Of a stretch of DNA of 35,453 nucleotides, positions 1 through 8,387 are shown piece after piece. The stretch is from an uncultured cyanobacterium. GTDB taxonomy: Bacteria; Cyanobacteriota; Cyanobacteriia; Cyanobacteriales; FACHB-T130. The notes beneath the pieces are model-generated. The model worked only from the letters and a program-made list of their open reading frames with translations, was not told the origin of the DNA and did no database searches. The translations under genes were made by a program, and so were the position numbers. The stretch lies in assembly GCA_936920195.1 (NCBI GenBank), contig CAKZHE010000115.1, positions 1 to 35,453 of the forward strand, given 5' to 3'. Positions within the stretch are counted from its first letter, which is position 1; every line of letters begins with the position of its first letter.

Positions 1-375
1 CCGCATATAGCGTTTATGGTGCGTTACGCTGCGCTAACACACCCTACTAATAGAGGTGTTGCGTAAGTCCTGATTAAGATTTTTTTGTGGTCAGTGTTAT
101 ATAGTATTCAGGAATGCCTAAGAAGTCAAGTGAAAACAAATAAATTTTAGAATTTATTCCAAATTTTAGTATATTTGCTAACATCTAAATAGATGAGGTA
201 TATGGTAGTTGAGTGAATTGATTGAGGGAGAGGCGATCCGGACAGTTTTAATCTTTTTGATGCCAAAATAGGGAAAGGAGGTCTAATTCATTCCTAAGTT
301 TAATCCCCAACTATCAACGGAATCTTGAAACCAAATTGATTGAGCAGCGTCTGGATTCCCCAAAGAGGCTTTTTT
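1..375. other. intergenic region upstream of the ABC cassette
   Basis: No credible gene is seen. A copy of the GGTGCGTTACGCTGCGC repeat lies at about 16-54. The middle is AT-rich (about 130-210) and could hold a promoter, but I cannot fix -35/-10 boxes. A perfect Shine-Dalgarno-like AAAGGAGGT sits at 274-282 without an ATG, GTG or TTG at normal spacing. I looked for a riboswitch and recognised none. Confidence 0.5.
16..54 (+). repeat. GGTGCGTTACGCTGCGC-type intergenic repeat, copy 1
   Basis: Almost the same sequence recurs at 21139-21177 and 35378-35410, and a hairpin form is at 18457-18532. All copies are intergenic, consistent with a dispersed short repeat family of this genome. Confidence 0.75.
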
Positions 376-1935
376 ATGGGCAAGCGCGACAATCCAGTAG
401 TATTAGTATTAGCGATCGCCGTCACAGTAGCGATCGCGGGCGGGGCAGTTTGGTGGCTAACTAAATTTGCACCGGGATTAGTCCCTAACAACTCTAATCA
501 ACCTGACACAAACCAGAAGCAAGTAAAACTAACAATTTTGGGAGATACCTTTAGCGGTTATAGCACCTTCCGCTCCCAGGCTTTTCAGAAGGCGATGTCT
601 GAAGTGGGAATAACGGTTAACTATCAAGATGAATTTGACCAAAAGAAACGGGCTGAACAATTAAATCAAGGCCAAGCCGATTTGATTGTTACCACTCTCG
701 ATCAATTTATCCAGCAAAAACCCCAAGGGAAAATTGTTGGATTAATCGATCGAACTGCCGGGGCAGATGCGGTAGTTTTAAATACCAAAAAGTATCCCCA
801 ACTCAAATCCTTGCTGGATTTAACCCAGTTAGTCCAGCAACAGCGCCAACAGAACCAACAACTAACTATTACCTTTGCCGGAGATACCCCTAGCGAATAT
901 TTAGCGCTAGTCTTAAGCACTAAATTTGAAGCTTTTAAACTTTCTGACTTTCAAGTAAATAAAGTTACCGATGCTTCTGATGCTTGGAAATTATTACAAG
1001 ACCCCCAGCAAAATGTGGCAGTAGCAGTGATTTGGGAACCCTACGTGACTAAGGCTAGGCAGCAGGGGTATGAGGTAGTTTTATCGAGCAAAGATGCGCC
1101 GGGAGCCATTGTAGATGCCATTATAGCTTCTGACAAATTAATTGCATCCCAACCCGCGAAAATTTCCGAATTTCTCGAAGCTTATTATCGCCGCATTGAT
1201 GCCAACGTCCGCGATGCCTCCCAGTTACAAACCCAAATTGCGGAAGATGGCAAATTATCCCCAGGAGATGCCAATGCGGTGTTGCAAGGGATTGAATTTT
1301 TTACCGCAGTGGAGGCCAAAGATTGGCTGACTAATGGTACGCTAGAAAAACGAATTGTTTCCACAGCGGCGGTACTGACGCTATCGGGCAGATTAAAGCA
1401 GGTTCCAGAAAAACCGCAAGAATTGTATTCTGGTGAAGCGATCGCTAAAGCTGCCAGCAACACCCAAACGCTCATTAGTTTAGTACGGGCAGACAATCCC
1501 GAACTAGCCGATAGACTAGCTGGGAAAGGAAAAGCGATCGCGACTAACAAGGCAATTTCCCCTAGTCAAATCAAAAAAGCTCCTAACATTGGCAACTTAC
1601 AAATCAGAGGTGAAATCAATTTCAATCTTGGCTCGGCAGAACTTACCTCACAAGGGAAAGAAACCCTAAATAAACTTGCCCAAGAAATTGATCAGTTTAA
1701 CGAAAAAACCATCGCTGTACGAGTGATTGGTCATACTTCCAAAGTTGGCGATGCTGACTTTAACCAACAATTAAGCCAACAGCGTGCCGATGCCACCGTT
1801 AACTATCTGCGAAGTCTCAAGCTCAAACAAAATATCCTTGCGGAAGGCAAAGGTTTTACCCAAACTCTCCCCGGCATTCCCCCTGAAGATCAACGCAATC
1901 AACGGACAGAAATTCGTCTAGTTCGGATTAACTAA
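376..1935 (+). CDS. ABC transporter substrate-binding protein fused to OmpA-like domain
   Basis: The 519-residue product has one N-terminal membrane segment (about residues 10-28), a periplasmic binding domain of the NMT1/SsuA-like type (about 40-330), and a C-terminal OmpA/MotB-like peptidoglycan-binding domain (about 410-519) recognised by VIGHTSKVGDADFNQQLSQQ followed by RAD and YL. In OmpA domains the HTD aspartate and the later RA arginine contact diaminopimelate; here HTD is HTS while the arginine is kept. The start is ATG 376, with AGAGG just upstream, rather than TTG 340. The next gene, a second binding protein, follows after 15 bp, then come permease and ATPase genes. The likely role is solute capture at the cell wall for this importer. 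The substrate is not evident; nitrate, sulfonate, taurine or thiamine-precursor types are all possible. Confidence 0.82.
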   Translation: MGKRDNPVVLVLAIAVTVAIAGGAVWWLTKFAPGLVPNNSNQPDTNQKQVKLTILGDTFSGYSTFRSQAFQKAMSEVGITVNYQDEFDQKKRAEQLNQGQADLIVTTLDQFIQQKPQGKIVGLIDRTAGADAVVLNTKKYPQLKSLLDLTQLVQQQRQQNQQLTITFAGDTPSEYLALVLSTKFEAFKLSDFQVNKVTDASDAWKLLQDPQQNVAVAVIWEPYVTKARQQGYEVVLSSKDAPGAIVDAIIASDKLIASQPAKISEFLEAYYRRIDANVRDASQLQTQIAEDGKLSPGDANAVLQGIEFFTAVEAKDWLTNGTLEKRIVSTAAVLTLSGRLKQVPEKPQELYSGEAIAKAASNTQTLISLVRADNPELADRLAGKGKAIATNKAISPSQIKKAPNIGNLQIRGEINFNLGSAELTSQGKETLNKLAQEIDQFNEKTIAVRVIGHTSKVGDADFNQQLSQQRADATVNYLRSLKLKQNILAEGKGFTQTLPGIPPEDQRNQRTEIRLVRIN

Positions 1936-1950
1936 ATTTGAGGAGTTGTC

Positions 1951-2985
1951 ATGAAATTTCGTTCTCTGCTATCTCTAGGTTTAATCTTTTTTACTAGCCT
2001 GCTATTAACCATTAGTTGTTCTCCCTCTCCCCAAACTTCTCCTAATCCCACAACATCAGTAACTACTACTCCTATCCGGATGGGTTTTAGTGCTTGGCCG
2101 GGATGGTTGCCTTGGCAAGTATCCCAAGAAGAAAAAATCTTTGCTGCCAATAAAGTTAATGTTGATTTGAAATGGTTTGACGGGTATTTAGATTCCATTA
2201 ATGCCCTGACTGCAAATCAACTGGATGCCAATACCCAAACCTTGAACGATACCATTAGTTCTGTGGCAGCCGGAGCAGACCAAGTAATTGTTTTAGTCAA
2301 TGATAATTCCACTGGTAATGATAAAATTATTGTCCGAGAAGGTATTCAAACCATTGCTGACTTAAAAGGCAAAAAAATAGCAGCAGAAGAGGGAACAGTT
2401 GACCATTTTTTGCTACTTTTAGGCTTGAAAAAAGCCGGGTTAACTCAAGCAGATATTAGTTTTCAACCCTTACAAACTGGAGCCGCTGCTGCTGCCTTTG
2501 TCGCTGGAAAAGTGGATGCTGTGGGCGTTTTTGCTCCCTTTACCACGAAGGCACTACAACGTCCTGGTAGTAAAGAATTATTTAGTTCCAAAGAATTCCC
2601 TGGAGCCATTCCCGATCACTTAGTAGTTAGCCGCAAAGCCCTGACAGAAAAGCCCCAACAAGTGCAAGCTTTAGTCGATTCTTGGTTTGCGACCTTAGAT
2701 TTCATTAACAAGAACAAAGAAAAGGCTTATGAAATTATGGCGAAGCGAGCCGGGGTAACGGCAAAAGAGTACCAAGAATACGAAGCTGGCACAAAAATCT
2801 TTACTTTGGCAGAGAATTTACAGGCATTTAGTCCGGGAACTAGCATGACATCTTTAACTTATGCCGCCCAGGAAATTAGTAAGTTTTTAACGGAAAGTGG
2901 GTTGGTGAAAAAAGCTCCCGACTTAAGCAAGATTTTTGACGATCGCTTTGTCAAAGCCTATGCCGAAAAATCGAAAAAATCCTAG
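1951..2985 (+). CDS. ABC transporter substrate-binding lipoprotein (NMT1/SsuA-like)
   Basis: This 344-residue protein begins with a lipoprotein signal: basic start, hydrophobic stretch, and lipobox LTISC with the acylated cysteine at residue 23. The mature part opens with IRMGFSAWPGWLPWQVSQEE, the usual first strand of the NMT1/SsuA/TauA/NrtA class of periplasmic binding proteins, and contains LKGKKIAAEEGTVDHFLL and AGKVDAVGVFAPF segments typical of that fold. The start follows GAGG with good spacing. It lies 15 bp after the OmpA-fused binding protein and 109 bp before the permease gene. Two different binding proteins feeding one permease/ATPase pair is the likely arrangement. The class is sure; the ligand (alkanesulfonate, taurine, nitrate, pyrimidine precursor) cannot be read from the sequence. 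Confidence 0.87.
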   Translation: MKFRSLLSLGLIFFTSLLLTISCSPSPQTSPNPTTSVTTTPIRMGFSAWPGWLPWQVSQEEKIFAANKVNVDLKWFDGYLDSINALTANQLDANTQTLNDTISSVAAGADQVIVLVNDNSTGNDKIIVREGIQTIADLKGKKIAAEEGTVDHFLLLLGLKKAGLTQADISFQPLQTGAAAAAFVAGKVDAVGVFAPFTTKALQRPGSKELFSSKEFPGAIPDHLVVSRKALTEKPQQVQALVDSWFATLDFINKNKEKAYEIMAKRAGVTAKEYQEYEAGTKIFTLAENLQAFSPGTSMTSLTYAAQEISKFLTESGLVKKAPDLSKIFDDRFVKAYAEKSKKS

Positions 2986-2998
2986 TTTTGTATCCTGT

Positions 2999-3080
2999 TG
3001 ACGGTGCGCGAACGTAACGCACCTTAATAACTCTTCAATTCAAAATTAATTTTGAATTTTGAATTTTGAATTTTGAATTT
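2999..3080. repeat. short hairpin and AT-rich TTTTGAA repeats between binding protein and permease genes
   Basis: GGTGCG at 3003-3008 pairs with CGCACC at 3018-3023, a shortened relative of the GGTGCGTTA repeats elsewhere in the window. From about 3036 to 3080 the unit TTTTGAA is repeated in tandem next to an inverted ATTCAAAATTAATTTTGAAT. The hairpin lacks a clear T-run, so calling it a terminator is not justified. Confidence 0.6.
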
Positions 3081-3094
3081 CACTTTATTCCCTT

Positions 3095-3925
3095 ATGACC
3101 GATCGCGATCGCTCTTCTCAATCACCCCAAATTTTATCCACCACAGTTTTTTGGCGGATTGCCGAAGATATCCCCAAATCCCTAGCTTGGACCTTAATTT
3201 CTTTATCCATCGGCATTCCTTTCTGCACTTGGTTGCTACTATCTAATTCGGGATTAGTGCCACCATTATTTCTGCCCACGCCTGCCCAAGTTTTAGCTGC
3301 CATCTCTAGTCTTTGGCAAGCTGGTGATTTACAAAAAGATATTTTCTTCAGTTTATTTCGGGTTCTCAGTGGTTTTAGTTTAGCTGCCCTCGTTTCTATT
3401 CCCTTGGGAACGCTAATGGGAACTTTTGCCAGCATTCGAGCCATCATGGAACCGATCATTGGCATTGTCCGCTATATGCCTGCCCCAGCTTTTATTCCCC
3501 TGCTAATTTTGTACTTTGGCATTGATGAGTTATCGAAAATTTTACTGATTTTCATTGGCACTTTATTTTTTAACACCTTAATGGTGATGGATGCGGTAAA
3601 ATTTGTGCCAAAAGAATTAATTGAAACTACTTACACTTTAGGGGGCAAGCGCTGGCAAGTTCTTTTGCAAGTGATTTTTCCGTTTATTTTCCCCAGCATC
3701 ATTGACGCTTGTCGGGTAAATATGGCAGCATCTTGGAACTTAGTCATCGTTTCCGAACTGGTAGCCACCACGGAAGGATTAGGGCGAAGGATTAGTTTAG
3801 GGCAGAAATTCCTCAAAACCGACGAAATTTTTGCGGGATTGATTGTCATTGGTATAATTGGGTTAATTATCGATTTATTATTCCGCCTCCTACTCCGGCT
3901 TTCTTGTCGCTGGACATCCGATTAA
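3095..3925 (+). CDS. ABC transporter permease (SsuC/TauC/NrtB type)
   Basis: The 276-residue product is an integral membrane protein with about six hydrophobic segments, in the BPD_transp_1 class. A tell-tale N-terminal phrase is LFLPTPAQVLAAI, common to SsuC/TauC/NrtB permeases. The cytoplasmic EAA-type loop is around residues 172-200 (ELIETTYTLGGKRWQVLLQV), which would dock the ATPase encoded at 4445. The C-terminal GLGRRISLGQKFLKTDEIFA is also typical. It would form the channel for the two upstream binding proteins. The ATG start overlaps a HIP1 site, and no strong ribosome binding site is visible. Confidence in the class is high; the transported solute is unknown. Confidence 0.88.
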   Translation: MTDRDRSSQSPQILSTTVFWRIAEDIPKSLAWTLISLSIGIPFCTWLLLSNSGLVPPLFLPTPAQVLAAISSLWQAGDLQKDIFFSLFRVLSGFSLAALVSIPLGTLMGTFASIRAIMEPIIGIVRYMPAPAFIPLLILYFGIDELSKILLIFIGTLFFNTLMVMDAVKFVPKELIETTYTLGGKRWQVLLQVIFPFIFPSIIDACRVNMAASWNLVIVSELVATTEGLGRRISLGQKFLKTDEIFAGLIVIGIIGLIIDLLFRLLLRLSCRWTSD

Positions 3926-3956
3926 AACCGTGCTTGATTAGGAAAACCCCAGACTT

Positions 3957-4391
3957 ATGAAAGACGAATCTTTTGGAATTGTGCCAATTTTTGCTCAGGA
4001 AAAGAGCTATTTATTTTTAGTAGTGCAGCATCATGCAGGACATTGGGGTTTTCCAAAAGGACACGCCAACCCAGGAGAGTTGCCTGTGGAAGCGGCGCGG
4101 CGGGAGTTGGAGGAAGAAACAGGTATCCAAGATTATCGCCTGCTAGATGACACGCCGCTGGTGGAAAGTTACACTTTTATTAAAGGTGAAAAAACTGTTG
4201 AAAAAACAGTGACTTATTTTCTCGCTCAAGTGAATGCCCAGAATATTAGTTGCCAAGAAGCAGAAATTCAAAACTACTCTTGGGCGAATTTTGATGAAAC
4301 TCTGCAATTAATCACTTTTGAACAAGGGAAGAAAATATTAGTTGAGGCGCAAAAACGATTGAAAAGTTTGGGTTTAATTGCGGGTGAATAA
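3957..4391 (+). CDS. Nudix hydrolase
   Basis: The 144-residue protein carries a perfect Nudix box (GX5EX7REUXEEXGU) at residues 35-57: G35, E41, R49-E50-L51, E53-E54, G56-I57. These bind the metal and cleave nucleoside diphosphate linkages. The small size and the start DESFGIVPIF resemble bis(5'-nucleosyl)-tetraphosphatase (asymmetrical) and related housekeeping Nudix enzymes; substrate assignment is inference. It sits 31 bp after the permease gene and 53 bp before the ATPase gene, so it interrupts an otherwise ordinary transporter operon and is probably co-transcribed. A functional link to the transporter is not shown. Confidence 0.88.
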   Translation: MKDESFGIVPIFAQEKSYLFLVVQHHAGHWGFPKGHANPGELPVEAARRELEEETGIQDYRLLDDTPLVESYTFIKGEKTVEKTVTYFLAQVNAQNISCQEAEIQNYSWANFDETLQLITFEQGKKILVEAQKRLKSLGLIAGE

Positions 4392-4444
4392 TATTTTTAC
4401 CACCAAGATACAAAGGAATTTACTGATTACAGATTCAAAATTCG

Positions 4445-5218
4445 ATGAAATACTTGGAAGTTGCCCTTGTTAGTAAGTTATTCCCTAGTCGCCGGGGTTC
4501 GCTAACTGTTCTCAAAGATATTAATTTATACGTTGAAAAAGGCGAGTTTGTCTGCGTTGTCGGTCCTTCTGGTTCGGGCAAATCTACCCTATTGCGATTG
4601 ATTGCGGGATTGGATAATCCGACATCGGGAGAAATTTTGGTAGATGGCGATCGCGTTTTTAGTCCCGGCAGCGATCGCGGCATGGTCTTCCAAAATTATA
4701 CCCTTTATCCCTGGATGAATGTCACCGATAATATTGGGTTTGGGTTGAAATTGCAGGGAGCATCCAAAGCTGAACAACAGCAACAAGCCGCTTATTATTT
4801 AGAAATTGTGGGTTTAACCCAATTTGGGCGATCGCTCCCCAAGGAACTCTCCGGCGGCATGAAACAACGAGTGGCGATCGCGCGCGCCTTAGCTTCTCGT
4901 CCCAAAATCCTGTTAATGGACGAACCTTTTGGCGCTTTAGATGTGCAGATGAAAGAAACCATGCAGCAGTTTCTTTTGCAAATCTGGCGGCAAACAGAAA
5001 CCACTATTTTAATGATTACTCACGATGTGGAAGAAGCTGTTTTCCTTTCCCAACGGGTTTATGTGATGACAGCCAGCCCTGGAACAATTCAAAAAGAAAT
5101 GGCATTGGATTTGCCCAGCGATCGCGTTTATGCGCTCAGGCGATCGCCCCAATTTCAAGATTATAAATACGAAATTGTCGGACTTCTGCGCGGCGAAGAA
5201 GCCATTTTAGTTAGCTAA
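4445..5218 (+). CDS. ABC transporter ATP-binding protein
   Basis: The 257-residue ATPase has every expected motif: Walker A GPSGSGKST (residues 40-48), Q-loop Q83, signature LSGGMKQR (135-142), Walker B ILLMDEP with catalytic E160, D-loop GALD, and H-loop H193. The sequence resembles SsuB/TauB/NrtD ATPases, consistent with the upstream permease and binding proteins. It energises import on the cytoplasmic face. The ATG is preceded by AT-rich sequence without a good Shine-Dalgarno. A repeat-rich gap follows, so it is probably the last gene of the cassette. Confidence 0.92.
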   Translation: MKYLEVALVSKLFPSRRGSLTVLKDINLYVEKGEFVCVVGPSGSGKSTLLRLIAGLDNPTSGEILVDGDRVFSPGSDRGMVFQNYTLYPWMNVTDNIGFGLKLQGASKAEQQQQAAYYLEIVGLTQFGRSLPKELSGGMKQRVAIARALASRPKILLMDEPFGALDVQMKETMQQFLLQIWRQTETTILMITHDVEEAVFLSQRVYVMTASPGTIQKEMALDLPSDRVYALRRSPQFQDYKYEIVGLLRGEEAILVS

Positions 5219-5300
5219 AATCCAATACAGTTCAGTAAGTAGGTGGTCATCAATAAAAGAACGCAAAAGTTTGTAGTTAACTGGTTCCCAGGCTCTGCCT

Positions 5301-5344
5301 AGGCTGTTGACTTTGTGCCTTTTTATGGGGTTTCTGTTCATGCA
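5301..5344 (+). repeat. AGGCTGTTGACTTTG...TTCATGCA repeat, copy 1
   Basis: Starts AGGCTGTTGACTTTGTGCC and ends TTCATGCA. Relatives are at 28643-28688, 33626-33668 and, on the minus strand, 33809-33852. It is nearly identical to the minus-strand copy that forms one arm of the element in front of the DNA methyltransferase gene. Confidence 0.75.
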
Positions 5345-5370
5345 GTTTCTAGGTAATTAATCAACCAATA

Positions 5371-5493
5371 TCAAGTCCTTTTGATTGATAGTGATTTATG
5401 TAGGGGCGGGTTTAGGGACTAATTTTAATATTCACCAATAACCTAAATAAACCCGCCCCGCACACCCATCGAGCAAGTCAATTAATGGTAAAT
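5371..5493 (+). repeat. dispersed 123-bp element with GGGGCGGGTTTA inverted ends, copy 1
   Basis: A second copy at 18318-18442 matches over nearly its whole length. Shared blocks include TCAAGTCCTTTT, ATTTATGTAGGGGCGGGTTT, CATTCACCAATAACCTAAAT or close variants, and AAGTCAATTAATG. GGGGCGGGTTTA at 5403-5414 is inverted as TAAACCCGCCCC at 5448-5459. A further GGGGCGGGTTTA / TGAACCCGCGCC pair follows at 5507-5562. It has no coding capacity and fits a MITE-like repeat. Confidence 0.75.
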
Positions 5494-5604
5494 TTGGGGG
5501 TGTATGGGGCGGGTTTAGATCATTTGTCGGTGGGCATTAAAGATCTGAGTGAACCCGCGCCTACAAAATTGGGAACGAGTAAAAATAAAAGAACGCAAAA
5601 GTTT

Positions 5605-5651
5605 GTAGTTGGGCTTCAGCCCTCTCCGGATTAGGGCTGAAGCCCAACTAC
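5605..5651. repeat. perfect 19-bp inverted repeat hairpin
   Basis: Arm GTAGTTGGGCTTCAGCCCT at 5605-5623 is matched exactly by AGGGCTGAAGCCCAACTAC at 5633-5651 around a 9-nt loop. It lies 40 bp past the 3' end of the lipoprotein gene. It is not followed by a T-run, so a dispersed palindromic repeat is likelier than a classical terminator. Confidence 0.85.
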
Positions 5652-5691
5652 GAACTTAAGTTCAAATCCAAAATTCCAAATTCACCAGATT

Positions 5692-6303
5692 TTATTCCAG
5701 TTTGAAAGTCTTGCTTTCAGTTGCCCGACCCTTGCCAATCTTGTCATAAATAGTTAGCTTAATCGTATAATCTCCCGACTCTAGTTTAGTCACAGCAGTA
5801 TCTATGGAGCCGTAGGGACTTTCAGCAATATCCTTTGGTAAAGTTATATTTCCGCCCGCTCCGAGGAGTCCTTCCTTTTTACCCAAAACTTTGCCTTTAC
5901 CATCGGCAACTTCCATATCCATATCAAACTTATGGTTGCCGTCCTCACCTTTCTTAAATTTCCCCGCATTAATCAGCACTAAAGCGACAACATCGCCTTT
6001 CTTGAATGTGCCGCTAGTAACCGGATCGATTTTGTCAGTAGTTTTATTTTTCTTGCCTAAAACTACTTTTTCAATTGTTAAACCCTGAGACTCAGACGCA
6101 GGAGAAGATTTAGGAGATTCTGATTTTTCAGTTGTTGCAGCCGGGGACTTTTCAGTTGTTGCAGCCGGGGATTTTTCAGTTGTTGCAGCCGGGGATTTTT
6201 CAGGCGGTTTCTCAGTTGTGCTATCGCCTCCACAACTAGCCAAAAAAGTCATTAAAGTGATGGAAGCAAGTAAAGTGGGAACCCATTTTAGAGACTTTTT
6301 CAT
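5692..6303 (-). CDS. lipoprotein with EKSPAATT tandem repeats
   Basis: The 203-residue product has a lipoprotein signal with lipobox FLASC and acylated Cys24. A low-complexity linker follows with three copies of EKSPAATT (about residues 36-59), encoded by 24-bp direct repeats near 6127-6200. The rest (about 75-203) looks like a compact beta-rich periplasmic domain (LTIEKVVLGKKNKTTDKIDP and later LESGDYTIKLTIYDKIGKG), but I do not recognise the family. ATG 6303 is chosen over TTG 6318 because it begins with the normal MKKS signal start. It is divergent from miaB. The repeat number could vary between strains by slippage, which is inference. Confidence 0.75.
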   Translation of the reverse strand: MKKSLKWVPTLLASITLMTFLASCGGDSTTEKPPEKSPAATTEKSPAATTEKSPAATTEKSESPKSSPASESQGLTIEKVVLGKKNKTTDKIDPVTSGTFKKGDVVALVLINAGKFKKGEDGNHKFDMDMEVADGKGKVLGKKEGLLGAGGNITLPKDIAESPYGSIDTAVTKLESGDYTIKLTIYDKIGKGRATESKTFKLE

Positions 6304-6609
6304 TTTTTTGCTTTTCAATTAATTACAATCGATCAAATGCCAGACAGAGGTAATGATAGCCTATTACAGAAAATTCTTAATGTCAAGTGTACTTCTGGTG
6401 CTATTCTATCAGTAGAAGATTGGCAACTTTAGTCGTTAAGATACTCAACAGTAAGTTTATATCTATGCCCATAAAATTGGTTAATTAAACCATTGAAAGG
6501 GATCTTACTGGGGCATTTGAGGAATTATTAACTAAACATTGTCGCTACTACCCGCTCCGGATAGTTAACATAGTATAGAGATTGCACATTGATTTTAGCT
6601 TTGCCGCCC
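6304..6609. promoter_or_regulatory. divergent promoter region between lipoprotein gene and miaB
   Basis: The 306-bp gap separates two divergently read genes and must hold both promoters. TAGTATAGAG at about 6571-6580 contains a plausible -10 for miaB, giving a leader of about 25-30 nt. I could not place a convincing -35 or a minus-strand promoter. No gene or repeat was seen. Confidence 0.35.
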
Positions 6610-7950
6610 ATGACTACCTCCCCTCGCCGCTATCACATCACCACCTTCGGCTGTCAGATGAACAAAGCCGACTCAGAACGCATGGCTGGCATCCTAGAGG
6701 AGATGGGCTTTGCGGGTACTGAAGACCCCAACAGTGCCGACCTAATTTTATACAACACTTGCACCATTCGGGACAATGCCGAGCAAAAAGTTTATTCCTA
6801 CCTAGGCAGACAAGCTAAACGCAAGCACGAACAACCAGATTTAATGTTAGTGGTGGCTGGCTGTGTTGCCCAACAGGAAGGAGAAGCCCTACTGCGGCGA
6901 GTGCCAGAAATCGATTTAGTTATGGGACCGCAACACGCCAATCGCCTGCAAGAACTGCTAGAACAGGTGCTGGCAGGCAGTCAGGTAGTGGCAACTGAAC
7001 CAATTCAAATTATTGAGGACATTACCAAACCCCGCCGGGATAGTGCGGTGACAGCCTGGGTAAATGTAATTTATGGCTGCAATGAACGCTGTACCTATTG
7101 CGTAGTGCCAAATGTCCGAGGGGTAGAACAATCGCGATCGCCTGCCGCTATTCGGGCTGAAATTGAAGTATTGGGGCAGCAGGGCTATAAAGAGATTACC
7201 CTGTTGGGGCAGAATATTGATGCCTACGGACGGGATTTACCTGGCTCTACCCCAGAAGGTCGTCACCAACATACTTTAACGGATTTACTCTACTACATCC
7301 ATGATGTGCCGGGAATTGAGCGAATTCGCTTTGCCACCAGCCATCCCCGCTACTTCACCGAGCGGCTGATTCGAGCTTGTGCGGAATTGCCCAAGGTTTG
7401 CGAACTATTTCATATTCCCTTTCAATCGGGGGATAACGAGATTTTGAAGGCGATGGCGCGGGGTTATACCCAAGAGAAATATCGCCGGATTATCGACACC
7501 ATTCGCCACTATATGCCCGATGCTGCCATTAGTGCTGATGCCATTGTGGGTTTTCCGGGGGAAACGGAAGCCCAATTTGAAAAGACTTTGCAACTGGTAG
7601 AAGATATTAGTTTCGATCATCTGAATACAGCGGCTTATTCTCCTCGCCCAAACACTCCTGCTGCCCTATGGGAAAATCAGTTGAGTGAAGAGGTAAAAAG
7701 CGACCGATTGCAGCGGCTAAATCACTTAGTTTCAGTTAAAGCTGGAGAGCGATCGCAGCGCTATTTAAACCGGATCGAAGAAGTGTTAGTGGAAGGCAGC
7801 AACCCCAAAGATCCCAATCAAGTTATGGGCAGAACGCGGGGCAATCGCCTCACCTTTTTCCCCGGCAATATTGCCGAACTCCAAGGTCAAGCGATCAAAG
7901 TGAAAATTGTGGAAGTTCGTCCTTTTAGTTTGACAGGAATTCGGGAATAG
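6610..7950 (+). CDS. miaB: tRNA-2-methylthio-N6-dimethylallyladenosine synthase
   Basis: MiaB is a radical-SAM enzyme that methylthiolates i6A37 in tRNAs reading UNN codons. In the 446-residue product the N-terminal UPF0004 domain supplies auxiliary cluster cysteines C15 (FGCQMN), C51 (NTCTIRDNA) and C85 (AGCVAQ). The radical-SAM CX3CX2C motif is C157, C161, C164 ([10 protein letters not shown]). A TRAM domain for tRNA binding occupies the last 65 or so residues. NTCTIRDNA is the MiaB signature as opposed to RimO or MtaB. Start ATG 6610 is preferred to TTG 6589 because the conserved part begins directly after it. The gene stands alone between the divergent lipoprotein gene and the DUF433 pair. 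Confidence 0.95.
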   Translation: MTTSPRRYHITTFGCQMNKADSERMAGILEEMGFAGTEDPNSADLILYNTCTIRDNAEQKVYSYLGRQAKRKHEQPDLMLVVAGCVAQQEGEALLRRVPEIDLVMGPQHANRLQELLEQVLAGSQVVATEPIQIIEDITKPRRDSAVTAWVNVIYGCNERCTYCVVPNVRGVEQSRSPAAIRAEIEVLGQQGYKEITLLGQNIDAYGRDLPGSTPEGRHQHTLTDLLYYIHDVPGIERIRFATSHPRYFTERLIRACAELPKVCELFHIPFQSGDNEILKAMARGYTQEKYRRIIDTIRHYMPDAAISADAIVGFPGETEAQFEKTLQLVEDISFDHLNTAAYSPRPNTPAALWENQLSEEVKSDRLQRLNHLVSVKAGERSQRYLNRIEEVLVEGSNPKDPNQVMGRTRGNRLTFFPGNIAELQGQAIKVKIVEVRPFSLTGIRE

Positions 7951-8015
7951 AGAATGCCAATGTTGCCTATTCTGGCGACAAAGCAATCATCAAAATTTCC
8001 CAGGAGTCTTTAAGA

Positions 8016-8387
8016 ATGATCGAAACAACTACTCAACAGCCAACGATTGTGCGGACAGAGCGGGGACTAACAATTTCCGGTACGCGCATCACCCTCTACG
8101 ACGTGATGGACTATGCGGCTCAATATCCCCGCAAGTTTATTCAAGGATTATTTGATCTGACTGAAGAACAAATAAATGTGGCTCTAACTTATATTGAGGA
8201 TCATCGTGCCGCAGTCGAAGCCGAGTACCAGCAAGTTCTCCAAGAAGCTGAGGAACTACGGCAATATTACGAAGAGCAAAATCGCGATCGATTTGCCAAA
8301 ATCGCTACACAGCCGCCTAAGCTTGGCACTGAATTCGCTTGGGAAAAACTTCGTGCAGCTAAAGCAAAACGTGAAATTCGAGTATGA
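8016..8387 (+). CDS. DUF433-type protein, probable antitoxin-like partner
   Basis: This 123-residue acidic, helical protein contains a DUF433-like segment at about residues 14-60 (GLTISGTRITLYDVMDYAAQ, then LFDLTEEQINVALTYIEDHR), a small helix-turn-helix fold often encoded beside PIN-like genes. The C-terminal half is charged and probably coiled (VEAEYQQVLQEAEELRQYYE). AGGAG at about 8002-8006 gives good start spacing. The stop overlaps the next start (ATGA at 8384-8387), indicating translational coupling, as is common for toxin-antitoxin pairs. The family call is by motif recall; the antitoxin role is inference. Confidence 0.72.
   Translation: MIETTTQQPTIVRTERGLTISGTRITLYDVMDYAAQYPRKFIQGLFDLTEEQINVALTYIEDHRAAVEAEYQQVLQEAEELRQYYEEQNRDRFAKIATQPPKLGTEFAWEKLRAAKAKREIRV

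Larger units (their letters stand above)
5219..5691. other. repeat-packed intergenic region
   Basis: No coding sequence is credible here. The 473 bp hold a 27-bp perfect direct repeat (5252-5278 and 5584-5610), one AGGCTGTTGACTTTG repeat (5301-5344), a 123-bp element also found at 18318-18442, and a perfect 19-bp-arm hairpin at 5605-5651. It lies between two convergent genes, so the final hairpin may also end transcription, which is inference. Confidence 0.7.

Noticed and set aside
186-375. riboswitch before the ABC cassette (guanidine or thiamine type considered)
   Set aside because: I could not find the conserved core motifs of either class.
1185-1550. 121-residue minus-strand open frame inside the OmpA-fused binding protein gene
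   Set aside because: It is a shadow of the real gene, with no ribosome binding site and no recognisable domain.
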